Positions 24,660 to 36,339 of a stretch of DNA of 64,000 nt are shown piece after piece. Source of the DNA: Siphonodentalium dalli (taxonomy: Eukaryota; Mollusca; Scaphopoda; Gadilida; Siphonodentaliidae). The stretch is taken from positions 56,514,609 to 56,578,608 of the forward strand of contig CP136066.1 in the NCBI GenBank assembly GCA_032622095.1, in the 5' to 3' direction. Both the position numbers and the translations under genes were made by a program. Positions within the stretch are counted from its first letter, which is position 1, and each line of letters opens with the position of its first letter. The notes beneath the pieces were generated by a model. The model ran no database searches. It had not been told where the DNA came from and saw nothing but the letters and a program-made list of their open reading frames with translations.

Positions 24660-26510
24660 GCGCTGCATGGAGTTTGGCAAACACTACGAGATAGAAAATG
24701 GGACCTGTTTTGATTTCTGATGCAATAATTCTATCGTTGGATTACTGGTGGTTTAGATCACATGGATCGGGGAACTTTTTTTTATTTTTATTATAATACT
24801 AGCTGAATATAATACCTCGCACAAATGGGCATGCCGCCCCTGTGTGCACTTCGCGTACATGACAAACAATTCCTACTCTTATATATAACTATTTAGTATG
24901 CTACTTCAATATATCCGCGTGCAAATAAGTTCATATTGGACCTAAATAATTTGATTATACATATGGAGTAATCCCATAGTGGACTTATACCAGTTATTCT
25001 GTTGGATGGCGCGGGCTCAGTGAAAGCACATATATATAAGCGTATTTTTGTTGCTGAAATAGGCCCATAATGAGCATATTAGTTTGTTCATTTATTTAGT
25101 TAAAGGTACTCAATCCGATCAGACGCTCCTAAATTACTATTTATGTGGCTTCGGGGGTAAAAAATATTTGATTCGAGTCGAGGAACCTACCCATCAACGT
25201 TCAGAGTGATCAGATATCGATTTTTGAAGTTTGTTATTTCTATTTTTTGTGGCCCACAAATACGCCGTCAAAAGAACTAACGCCGTTATAACCTCGATTC
25301 AACACACCAAATTTGGTTGAAATCGGACCAGCAGTCTGGGAAAAAAATCCGGACAGAAAGAGATGCCGTCTAAGCTTTTCCTAAGCCTGTCCTAAACTGC
25401 AAGAAAGGTCTGGGGATATGGCTTCACAAAACACTATTTTGCCAAAATATCATATATGTTGACAGCAATATACCCCTTCTCGGGCATCAGTATTTATCAG
25501 TAACAACCATAAAATAGATAAAGCAAAACAAGTTTGAAAACATCGAATCCCAAATTCAAAACCTGATATATTTGTTCAAAATGTCAATGTTCTCGTCCAG
25601 CAACTATCTATATATTTCTGGACCCCAAAAACGTCATATCGAGCAATTTAACGCGGCCACGTGTTAGAATATTTGAACAATCTGCATAAATATTCCTCAC
25701 GCAACTTACCAAGAACAAATATGTTCGGGTCAATCTAACGATAGCAAATATTCCGGTTTTATTCATTTTACCAAGCCAATTTCCGAGTCAAGGAAGTCAC
25801 CAGCTTTCATTTTGAAACCAATTTTACACCATGACAGCTGTAATGCGATTTGTGCAAATCGGCTACATTCTGTTTCCCAGCTAGTCCTATGTTCTCCTAT
25901 AAATAATTCTCATTGCGTGTCGGCATCCCTTTATCGACATCATTAAACACAGATGGCGTGAAAACAATTAATTGTGTCATTTTCAGAACATATTGTCATA
26001 ATAGAACACAGTAGGCTAAACGTGTGTTATTTAATTCACCATGTTTGCGATTCTCGGTTGATTAACACGACGTGTAACAAGATGTAACACAACATGGTAC
26101 GATAGCAGATGATATAGTCAAGTCAACATATGGTTTGATCTAGAAACAATTTGTACAGAATTGGTTTTATCGTGTTTCGAATCAGTACACATTTCCAATC
26201 AATATATCATAAATCCTCCACGAGATTTGCACGCGACGTTTCATAATCGAGCATATTCTGGGGTACCCAATATCGGCAAATACAGCAATGATCGTTATTG
26301 TGTAGGGCCAGGTATCGGTATCGGCAATCATTAGCCTTGGAATATCAATGGCGTCCAAAATGGACTAAATCGAATGAAATATAATTTTCGGGCAAAAATT
26401 AATAGATATTCCTATAAGAGTGAACACACGTTGAAATTGTGCGAGGAAGAATGCAAGCGGAGTATAAGATAAACTTTTTATCAGAGATGTGTGAATTTTC
26501 TTCCAATTGT
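24660..26510. other. Gene-free stretch with a dispersed repeat
   Basis: AAAGGTACTCAATCCGA at 25104-25120 is shared with 57070 and 57374, and AGATATCGATTTTTGAAG at 25211-25228 recurs at 26617-26634. A mobile repeat family therefore probably covers about 25100-25380. No coding signal is seen. Confidence 0.4.
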
Positions 26511-26513
26511 ATC

Positions 26514-26516
<3 letters not shown>

Positions 26517-26591
<75 letters not shown>

Positions 26592-26602
26592 GAGAGAGAG
26601 AA
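26517..26602. repeat. (GA)n microsatellite
   Basis: Nearly pure AG dinucleotides over about 85 bases with a few GGG interruptions. The Arg-Glu repeat ORFs crossing it are artefacts. A CT-rich counterpart lies at 26886-26950. Confidence 0.95.
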
Positions 26603-26885
26603 AGCTCAGAGTAATCAGATATCGATTTTTGAAGTTTGTTAATTTTTGGAGATGTGGGTCAGAACCTCGGGCTCAAACAGACAATACCCCCCACTAAACA
26701 TGTCTAATTACTTATTGACCAATGCAACATATTACTAACTGCGCTTGACCCCCTCCCATGGCGCCTGACGCACGAAGAATAGTATAGACGAGCATCATTA
26801 TTATTATTATTACGCAACAACTCAACTCAATTATTGAACACACCTCACTACTACCCCCTCTCCCAGCATCTCATCCCCTTTATCT

Positions 26886-26950
26886 TTCCCTCTCTCTCTC
26901 CCTCTCTCTCTCGTCCTCTATATCTCTTTCTCCTTCACAATCTCTCTCCC
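26886..26950. repeat. CT-rich simple repeat
   Basis: TCTCTCTCCCTCTCTCTC and related pyrimidine runs. Together with the GA tract about 300 bp upstream it forms complementary purine and pyrimidine tracts. Confidence 0.8.
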
Positions 26951-28840
26951 TGCTTCTCACGACATCAACATTACTAATACTATGATATTTGCGTTCCTTC
27001 CCATCCGACCCCCCCTCTACACTTAATGAAGAGCGGGCGCGAAATAAAAGGGGGGCAAACTTAATAAAAGCCCTTGGGCTTGTTGTTTAATCCCTTTCCA
27101 ATCAATCGATTATTTATATTATTCTGTCTTACTGAAAAATGTTTGTCAAATGTTTAAATATGTTATTATTTTGATTGGAATAAAATATGTTTACACTAAA
27201 CAAACAAATTTCGGGTGTAAGATGGATAACTCTACAATTAAGTGGTTATTATTGTTAATAGTAACCAATTGATTTTCGAAATGTGGTCTCATTCAGGGGC
27301 CACTTAACAATACCTGCTACTGATGCGACCGAACAAATGTGCTGTGTGTAGCATCCACCGAATGCACTGAATTCAATACAAGAAGAGTTCCGTTCAATTT
27401 ATTTTCACAGTGGTATATTATAAAGTAATTTCAAGGTCGGAATACAATATGTAAAGAGTGTTAAAAAATGATTTCTGTGTTGAGTGGGTCATCGTGAATC
27501 ACTCTCCTAAAACATTGTCGCCACTGTGTTCAATAACTAAAAACATGTATTTACGTTCAGGGTCAACATTACATCTTTAATTATCATCCATTGATGAAAT
27601 CATATAAATATATATATATTCGTATTGAATACATGTCCCAAAGTTCTCATGACAGTTTGCATGGGGTTTTGAATTTGGCTAATGCTCATACAAAATCTCA
27701 ACAAATATTTAGGAAAACATTTGGACAGCGCTATTCCGGAAATAACTGTGCACACCCTATATCTTTTCTATAATTAATGGATTTCACCAATGAAGATTGA
27801 GCTATCTTTATTACAAGTAGTATAAGTTACAACGCTCAGTTAAACTATTTATTGAATTGAACTACAAGTTCATAATTTCTCAAACACAAGAACACATATT
27901 TCAGTCATATCCCGGTGCCAATACCAGCCGGGGTCCGTATACACCAATGTCCGTATCATCCAGGGTTCGAAACTGACCGTCATGCATTCATTCCCATAAC
28001 AATGCACCACGTGCATGCGTGATCTGAGACACTCCGTGGTGGCATATATATATGTGGCAATTGTTGGATGGTTTGGAACACACATAGGGTGGGTTTGGGA
28101 ACGATTTAGATGGTTTTGGGACACAAGTTGGCTCATTTGGGACGCCTGTTATATGGACAAGGACACTCATCTGTTGGTTTTTGGTATATTATTATAAGAT
28201 GGTGGCTTGAGACGCACATTTTGTGGTTTTAAGCTTTATATGATTTCGGATACTCGATAATTGTTTTTGGACAATCATTGAATGTACTTGTAAGTTTAGT
28301 TGCCTTTGACACTCATCTGAGGGCATAAATTATATTCGATTTGAGATTTAGTTAGAAATCAATGAGAATATTTCAATTTTTACTTTCGACTGCCATTTTG
28401 GGATACCGAAGGGACATACTCTCGGTATATAGATTATTATTATCGAATTATTATTAAACATCATTTACGGTGGTGCACCTAGCTATTTTTCGCGAATAAA
28501 TTTCGTCTAAATGGAAACAATTTTGTGAACTTTAGTCATTTTGGATTTTGACAATCGAATGGTACACGCAAGGACAAGTCAGTCAGGACAACAATACTAA
28601 TTTGTTTTGTTGCGTGTTTCTATCATAATTATAAGTGTATTTTAAGTGTATATTCCGTTAAGAAAGGAAAAAATTTGACATAAAAGTCAAAATTATGACC
28701 TTTTTCAAAAGAAAATGTTCCCCAAAGCGGATTTTAGAGGATTTTGGATCTTTTTTCCCGCATATCCTGCCCGACAAAATGACACCAAAACAGCTTATTA
28801 CCAATTTGTTCTATAGGTTCAATGCTTCAACGACCAGACT
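26951..28840. other. Gene-free AT-rich stretch
   Basis: No protein similarity was found. TTTATTGAATTGAA at 27849-27862 is the complement-like form of the LINE tail AATAAATTGAATTGAA seen at 41953 and may be a relic of it. GGGTCCGTAT at 27930 resembles the 18-bp units at 45985. Confidence 0.35.
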
Positions 28841-28844
28841 GTTA

Positions 28845-29312
28845 GGACAGTAGTGTCAACTCGATACGTATATAGAGCGAAATAAGCTCTTACATCCGAT
28901 GCATGGTTGTGTGATTCCGTAGATCCGCAAGAATGATGACCACTTAGCAAGATGAAAAGATATGCATGCAATATATATCACAGTTAAAATACATATTAAT
29001 AACATAAATGTATGATAGCAAAATCAAGTTTTACAAGAAGATCGCTTTATGTGTAATTTTATGAGTGCTATATATAAGTGGGAATGTTGGCATGTTCAGT
29101 CCGATGTGTATGGTAGTAGTGTCAACTCGATACGTATTTAGAGCGAAATATGCGTTTACATCCGATGTACGGTTATATGATCCCGTAGATCCGCACACTT
29201 AGTCCAGATGTGAAGATATGCATTCAATATATGTCACAGTTAAAATAAATATTAATAACATAAATGTATGATAGCAAAATCAAGTTTTACAAGAAGATCG
29301 CTTTATGTATAC
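28845..29312 (+). repeat. Direct duplication, two units of about 210 bp spaced about 262 bp
   Basis: TAGTGTCAACTCGATACGTAT...TTACAAGAAGATCGCTTTATG occurs at 28850-29053 and 29114-29309. Identity is high towards the 3' part (over 60 bases with almost no change) and lower in the middle, where one copy has a small deletion. Confidence 0.8.
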
Positions 29313-29559
29313 ACAGACAAACCTGGGCATGGCTACCCTTCAGTGAGAAACATCAGACTTTAGTAGAATTTTGTTTATATTTTAACTTTCCTAATAGAAT
29401 ATAGTCCGCATTTGGATTTATAATGGGAATACCTGAAAATATCCACTTGTTAGAGTCGCGATTTGGAAATTCCTACTAAAGGGAGCGGCTGAGAATACAT
29501 TGTATTGCGGTCAATGGTTTGGCCTGATTAGTCGAAACTAATAGTTTGTTTGGTGTGCA

Positions 29560-29943
29560 TCAGGAGATCCTCGTTATTGCTTTCTTAATAAATAGAGCAA
29601 GATTAGTAAGCGTTCGTTTGTTACCGCTATTAAATAGGTCGGTTAGCTTCAATATAGTGGGTCTTTTATAGCAATATTTCTTTATATATCTTAATCTCAG
29701 CTCTTTCAAGTTTGGGCATACTTATATAAAATGAAATTCATCTCCGATTCCCTCTCCACATAACGAGCATAATCTCTCGTTATATGGTGTGTTTGTCCAG
29801 GAACCAGTCTCCACCGGCAACCGGTGGTTTCTGGACCTGAACTTCACTAATGGCATAGCAATATTGTTGTTGTCAATACCGAGGAATTTAGGACGGGTAA
29901 ACTCTTCTCTAATAGACCTATAAAAAGTTAAATGATTTGAACT
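29560..29943 (-). pseudogene. LINE ORF2 C-terminal fragment (3' part of an interrupted copy)
   Basis: The minus-strand frame encodes SSNHLTFYRSI, then KFRSRNHRLPVETG and C..C..GIGDEFHF, the same C-terminal Cys motif as the copy at 23133. After a frameshift near 29700 it ends with a segment containing LTDLFNSGNKRTLTNLALF and a stop at 29560-29562. The 5' continuation of the same ORF is at 31592-31864; a 1637-bp element separates the two. Frameshifts make it a pseudogene. Confidence 0.8.
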
Positions 29944-29954
29944 AGTCATAGATC

Positions 29955-31591
29955 AGGACTATTATCTTACCATTAACGTGACGCAGGCGCGTATATAGAA
30001 GCGGCGTATATGGGCAGCGCAAAAGGGGGCGGACAGCGGAGCGCGTTACAGGCCCCTGTGGTCAATTAAATCTGTATAAAATTATCTGTAATGTATGTGT
30101 AAAATGCCATGTGTGTTTTGCGTCAATAATTTTTTCACTTCAATAAATCCTCACAGAGTCATGTCAAATCTGTATAATAGATACTGTGTATTTATTTGTC
30201 TATTGGTATCCACATAATTATGTCGACATAACTATACACGCGGTGGAGAATCACGTGCTTTCGAGTTGATGAGTACCACACATTCAAACTGGCGGAGGCG
30301 TTCGCAAACACGACAAAAAACGAAGAAAAAGGTTTTAAAACTAGGATAATGATATATTACATAGTATTTTGGCAGCTACGAGCATATGATATACTATTTT
30401 TCAAACAAGTTGATACCTCATGTGTGTCCAAACTCACAGTTGTTTGCTCTAACATTCTAACCACAGTTGTCAGTCGAAGGATACTCCTAGATGTATGGAC
30501 TTGTGTATTCCACGAACCTCCGACTGGCAACTTTGGTCAGAATGTTATAGAAAACCACTGAGTATTTTCGAACAAATAAGGTATCAACTTGTTTTAAAAA
30601 TAAATAATCACATGCTCGTAACAGTCAACATGATATGTTTTATGTCAGTTCCTCATGTATTGTATATTTCGGATGCGTGGTACTCACCTACCTCGAAACC
30701 ACCGTGATACATGTATAGCGACCGTTGTCGATTTAAACCTATACAAATCGAGACACGAACGTTACTGTTCATTTGAAGCTTGTTTTGCCGGTCTTAATCA
30801 AATTGCTCCGATTCATGAACAATATTTCTTGTATGAATCTGTATTTCGACGGACCGAGATATAGAATTGAGCCATATATCACATATAAATTGACATTAAT
30901 TGAATAGTAAGCTGAAAGGAGGTCGGAGCGGAAGGTGTGAAATTCTAACAATACGCCATGATAATGATAGCGCCAGTCACTCGGGAAGTCAAACCACGGA
31001 TCGCACCATTATTAGCAAGATTCAAGATTCAAGATTCAAGATTCTTTATTGTTGTTCTAATTACATGTGTAACACACGAACAAATCGGGTAGGGTTCTCT
31101 ATTCCGAAGGTTCATTATTCCGAAGGTACGCTATTCCGAAGGTTCATTATTCCGAAGGTTCCCTATTCCGAAGGTTCATTATTCCGAAGGTTCGCTATTC
31201 CGACGGTTTTCTATTCTGGCCGTATTTAACCAGAAATGAATCAAAATTTGCACCCCACCACAAAAACCACACGAGGAATGAAAAATACGATTACGCTAGT
31301 ATTCATATATAGTACATTTATACATCCACTTATAATTCCCAAATTGTCCTAGATATCGGTTATTAATAGCAAGAAAAGAGTATCAGTTTATCGTTCATTA
31401 TGGAAAGTTAAAAACACGATGACTGAAATAAACTAAGAGATGTAGTTTTTCCGAACTGGCAATCTGTATTTGAAAAAAAACCCATCAACATTCAAGGCCC
31501 ACTTAATTTTCGAACCCCCAGATCACAGATATAAAATATATGCCACTATATATACCATTTGAAATATGAAGCTCTCTAACACTGTATTATC
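29955..31591. mobile_element. Inserted element (1637 bp) with 11-bp target-site duplication
   Basis: AGTCATAGATC is present at 29944-29954 and again at 31592-31602, bounding this segment exactly. Without the insert and one copy of the duplication, the flanking LINE frame reads through in phase (WDGSMT joined to SSNHLTFY). The element starts AGGACTATTATC and ends CACTGTATTATC. It contains a (CAAGATT)n run at 31017-31044, a 16-bp tandem array at 31098-31218 and no long ORF. A copy lacking the first 232 bp lies at 33997-35404, and an inverted fragment of its first 215 bp at 32535-32744. The class is undetermined; an 11-bp duplication suits a retroelement. Confidence 0.8.
31098..31218 (+). repeat. 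16-bp tandem array, copy A
   Basis: About seven units of the type TTCATTATTCCGAAGG / TTCGCTATTCCGAAGG. Three units make 48 bp, so the array stays open in frame and yields spurious FRRF..PKVPYSEGS-like protein. Confidence 0.9.
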
Positions 31592-31864
31592 AGTCATAGA
31601 TCCATCCCATTGTTGTGCATATAAATCCGTCAGCTTTTGTTTCACAGCCGCTGAGAAAATCGAAAGCTCAATTCGACACGGCCAGATAAGCCTTACTACA
31701 AATTTCCTAAAATAACTCGCATCGCGTGAAACCTGAAACGTGTTGTCCTGCCAGATATCCCCATCGGCCAGATCAGCGATCCGAAGCAGTAAACACCAAT
31801 AGATCGTAACAACATTATTGACTGAACAACTACACCTTTTACCGGACTCGGTGTAGCACTTCAA
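31592..31864 (-). pseudogene. LINE ORF2 fragment (5' part of the interrupted copy)
   Basis: The minus-strand frame reads DIWQDNT...VKQKLTDLYAQQWDGSMT, corresponding to the region just before the C-terminal Cys motif of the LINE at 23133 (SIWDSQ...). It is followed without loss by the fragment at 29560-29943 once the 1637-bp insert is skipped. The upstream RT part is missing. Confidence 0.7.
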
Positions 31865-32534
31865 CTATCAACGAAATCTATTTCTATAAATAAAACCCCC
31901 AGGGCCCATACATTATTATACACCCGGAGGGCGAAATGAGGAACTGATACAAACCATAGCACCGTGACTGTTACGAACGCGTGGTAGTTTATTTTAAAAA
32001 CAAGTTGATACCTTATCTGTTCGGAAATACTCAGTAGTTTTTTTTATAACATTCTGACCAAATTTGCCAGTCGGAGTTTCGTGGAATACACAAGTCCTGC
32101 TAATGTTTTTTATGTTGTTGGATAATAATATGATGTTGTTAGGGCAAAATGGTGCTGTTAAGAAATGCTACCGTATTGTTGTCATTTGTGCGGTATTCGG
32201 GAAAACACCATTATGCATATAAAACATTCAAAGGCATAATATATATTACGAAATAATTTAATAAAATCACGTCGTTTTTCAACCACCAGCGCAACCATTT
32301 CTATCTGTTTTCAAGAATATAAATGTTCTTGAATATGTCATACAGACACTGCATGACCTTGATCAATTCCCTCAGATTAGCTCAACACCGCGAAAATAAC
32401 AACTTTAAGAAAACCGTACTTTTTCGTAACGCATTAGTTTGCCCTAATTCCACATCTTCAGTGCAGACATGTCTCGTGATATTATGATATGTGAATTTAA
32501 GTAATTGGATAAAGAAAGTATAATTTTATCATAT

Positions 32535-32744
32535 TTGACATGACTCTGTGAGGATTTATTGAAGTGAAAAAATTATTGACGCAAAACACACATGGCATTT
32601 TACACATACATTACAGATAATTTTATACAGATTTGACCACAGGGGCCTGTAACGCGCTCCGCTGTCCGCCCCCCTTTTGCGCTGCCCATATACGCCGCTT
32701 CTATATACGCGCCTGCTTCACGTTAATGGTAAGATAATAGTCCT
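32535..32744 (-). repeat. Inverted copy of the first 215 bp of the 29955 element
   Basis: It is the reverse complement of 29955-30169, including GCAGGCGCGTATATAGAAG and GCGCAAAAGGGGGCGGACAG, with only a few differences (GACGCAGG versus GAAGCAGG). It ends at the same 5' terminus, AGGACTATTATC, so that terminus is a real element end. Confidence 0.85.
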
Positions 32745-32755
32745 ATTATCCTCTG

Positions 32756-32800
32756 TATATATCTGTATTGCCTCCTCGTGTGAGAGAGTGTACATGTATA
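32756..32800 (-). repeat. Possible relic of the 3' end of the LINE family at 57807
   Basis: TATTGCCTCCTCGTGTGAGAG resembles TTATTGCCTCCTTTTGAGGAG at 57825-57847, the 3' terminal region of the minus-strand LINE. It is short, so the evidence is modest. Confidence 0.4.
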
Positions 32801-33996
32801 TCATGACAGTGTGTTTGATATTTACAGGTGCAAATTATATACAAAAAATAGGTACACATACAATTATTTGTATGTTCGTGATGGCAATTCGGCAGAAGGT
32901 GGGATAGGCACATGCGTTCAGTGGAATTCATGAGGTATATATGGTCAGGAATAGTCCAACTTCGGTAAAGATTACTTCCACTTTTGTGGAATAACAGTCA
33001 GGAATAGTCCAAGCCAATGGGTTGAGATGAGATCCTGTGTAATAGCGAAGGTAAGTGTTGGGCATGACACGTCGAAAATGACATATTTATAAGCTATACT
33101 ATCCAGATCGACGACCAGAACGTGTTAATAATCCAGATTAAAGTACGACCTCACGTGCGTCAAATAGTAATTTAATATGCAAGAGATTATCTCAGGTTAA
33201 GATACAACATAGGTGTACACGCACTAGGTTTGGTTTGGGACAGTGTGCTATAATATTTTACTTTAAATGCAACAAATACAACTAATTAGATACAAACGAG
33301 ACCAAATCGCGTCCATACAATATGACACACCCGCAATGAACGTCGATTGTTACGAATAATATCAGCAATATATATGACAACACGCTATTTAATCTGTATT
33401 ATAGATAACTCTTAGTGTTGCACCAACAAATACTGACAGCAAAAACAGACTATATATGCATGCGTCGAACACCAATCATGATGCGGCCAAATCAACAAGT
33501 AAGAATACCCTGTATGCGTTGTATTGGACTGAACCCATCTTGGACGTTGGCTATGTTGAATAATATCAAAAACGCTCTTCATTGTCATTTATCCGTTTGG
33601 CGAAGCGCCCACGCATTTTCAAAGAACGTATATATATATATAGGCTTACACATTAGTGCAAAATGTATTGCCTTATATTGGGCTATACCGATATTGGACG
33701 TTGGTTATGCTGATTAACCCTTTCTTGACGGGAGTTGCGCTTGTGCAGCATTAAATACAATGTGCCAGTGCATTATCTTATATAAGCGAGTTTCCCATCG
33801 CATATATACAAGATAATGGACTGGCTTACACGGTTTTCGCAAAATGCAAGGAAGCTCCAATCACATGAGTATAACATGAATGTGTGGAATTTCGGAAAAT
33901 TTCTGATGAATTTCAGTCACTTATGTGCATCTTCAAGTTTACCATGTAAATACATATAAGTGATATTTTATAGTTGGTATAATTATAAGCATTTAC

Positions 33997-35404
33997 TGTG
34001 TATTTATTGATCTATTGGTATCCACATAATTATGTCGACATAACTATACACGCGGTGTGGAATCACGTGCTTTCGAGTTGATGAGTACCACACATTCAAA
34101 CTGGCGGAGGCGTTCGCAAACACGACAAAAAACGAAGAAAAAGGTTTTAAAACTAGGATAATGATATATTACATAGTATTTTGGCAGCTACGAGCATATG
34201 ATATACTATTTTTCAAACAAGTTGATACCTCATGTGTGTCCAAACTTACAGTTGTTTGCTCTAACATTCTAACCACAGTTGTCAGTCGAAGGATACTCCT
34301 AGATATATGGACTTGTGTATTCCACGAACCTCCGACTGGCAACTTTGGTCAGAATGTTATAGAAAACCACTGAGTATTTTCGAACAAATAAGGTATCAAC
34401 TTGTTTTAAAAATAAATAATCACATGCTCGTAACAGTCAACATGCTATGTTTTATGTCAGTTCCTCATGTATTGTATATTTCGGATGTGTGGTACTCACC
34501 TACCTCGAAACCACCGTGATACATGTATAGCGACCGTTGTCGATTTAAACCTATACAAATCGAGACACGAACGTTACTGTTCATTTGAAGCTTGTTTTGC
34601 CGGTCTTAATCAAATTGCTCCGATTCATGAACAATATTTCTTGTATGAATCTGTATTTCGACGGACCGAGATATAGCATTGAGCTATATATCACATATAA
34701 ATTGACATTATTTGAATAGTAAGCTGAAAGGAGGTCAGAGCGGAAGGTGTGAAATTCTAACAATACGCCATGATAATGATAGCGCCAGTCACTCGGGAAG
34801 TCAAACCACGGATCGCACCATTATTAGCAAGATTCAAGATTCAAGATTCAAGATTCTTTATTGTTGTTCTAATTACATGTGTAACACACGAACAAATCGG
34901 GTAGGGTTCTCTATTCCGAAGGTTCATTATTCCGAAGGTTCGCTATTCCGAAGGTTCATTATTCCGAAGGTTCCCTATTCCGAAGGTTCATTATTCCGCA
35001 GGTTCGCTATTCCGACGGTTTTCTATTCTGGCCGTATTTAACCAGAAATGAATCAAAATTTGCACCCCACCACAAAAACCACACGAGGAATGAAAAATAC
35101 GATTACGCTAGTATTCATATATAGTACATTTATACATCCACTTATAATTCCCAAATTGTCCTAGATATCGGTTATTAATAGCAAGAAAAGAGTATCAGTT
35201 TATCGTTCATTATGGAAAGTTAAAAACACGATGACTGAAATAAACTAAGAGATGTAGTTTTCCGAACTGGCAATCTGTATTTGAAAAAAAAAACATCAAC
35301 ATTCAAGGCCCACTTAATTTTCGAACCCCCAGATCACAGATATAAAATATATGCCACTATATATACCATTTTAAATATGAAGCTCTCTAACACTGTATTA
35401 TCAG
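33997..35404. repeat. Second copy of the 29955 element, 5'-truncated (about 1408 bp)
   Basis: It is nearly identical (about 98% by eye) to 30187-31591 and in the same orientation, from ACTGTGTATTTATT to CACTGTATTATC. It shares the 3' end of copy A exactly and lacks its first 232 bp. I found no convincing flanking duplication. The pairs of short ORFs that recur in both copies simply reflect this duplication. Confidence 0.9.
34911..35030 (+). repeat. 16-bp tandem array, copy B
   Basis: Same unit as at 31098-31218 (TTCATTATTCCGAAGG), with one unit altered to CCGCAGG. Confidence 0.9.
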
Positions 35405-36227
35405 CTTATCCGGTGTAATAAACTGTGAACATGTTGTTTTTGTTGAGTTAACGCAGGGTTAACGACTTGTTTTTGTGCTTAAGGTTCATTTGGTTTTGTT
35501 GCGCAAAGGAAAGTGTATTATTTTCAATGGAGGGGGGGGGGGGTAACTCTATATTTTAAAGATAATGTTCTCCTTCAATTGAAAATACATTAGGTTGAAT
35601 TATGTTGCATTCGGAGAGACATGACATATATAAACGGGGGAATCTTTTTTATGATTTAAGATGTTTTCTATTTCTCCAGGGGCATCTTCTGATACAGACG
35701 TTTGGAATGGTGATGAACTATATTAGTGTTTTAATCATATTTTATGGCACAGATTGTGTTTAAAACCTGATATCAAGGCACTATGAAAAATAGCCGATGA
35801 CTCGAAAATTAAGTGGGCCTTACAATTCAATCCCAATTCACAATTGCAGTTAGGTTCAACTCATACCCGTCTATTCGACGACATTCTGCTTCGCAGTATT
35901 CATTAAGAGTTATAGTCCCGCTGTTTTAATCCCGCCTTCAGCTGGCGTATTGTTGCCTGTACGATTATTGAGATATAATGCCATACGCGATGACATTAAA
36001 TCGCATGGAAAGAGCAATTGTGTGGGCTGCATGCCAGACGTGAATATGTATTGGAAAATAACGTCATACGTAATGACATTAAATCTCAAGGAAACGCGCG
36101 AAAAAATAAAAAAAATAACATTTATTGTTTCAATGTTTTAAGTTATTTCCTTCATAAAAAAGAGTCTTCTTGATAAAGAACCCTCTCAATACTTGAATAT
36201 AGAATTAACCTTTAAAAAAAATAATAT

Positions 36228-36334
36228 TCGGAATAGCGAACCTTCGGAATAGAGAACCGTCGGAATAGCGAACCTTCGGAGTAGCGAACCTTCGGAATAG
36301 TGAACCTTCGGAATAGCGAACCTTCGGAATAGAG
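36228..36334 (-). repeat. 16-bp tandem array, inverted third copy
   Basis: About six units of GGAATAGCGAACCTTC, the reverse complement of the arrays at 31098 and 34911. The sequence around it does not match the 29955 element, so the array exists independently of that element. Confidence 0.9.
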
Positions 36335-36339
36335 ACATG

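Noticed and set aside
26439-26697. Arg-Glu repeat proteins
   Set aside because: They are translations of the (GA)n microsatellite at 26517-26602 in two frames, with no other coding support.
30349-31229. Several 60-109 codon ORFs conserved at 34161-35041
   Set aside because: Their conservation is only due to the two copies of the 1.4-kb repeat. Opposite frames are equally conserved and there is no recognised domain.
31098-36334. Possible CRISPR-like arrays of 16 bp
   Set aside because: The units are contiguous without spacers and the genome is eukaryotic, so they are ordinary minisatellites.
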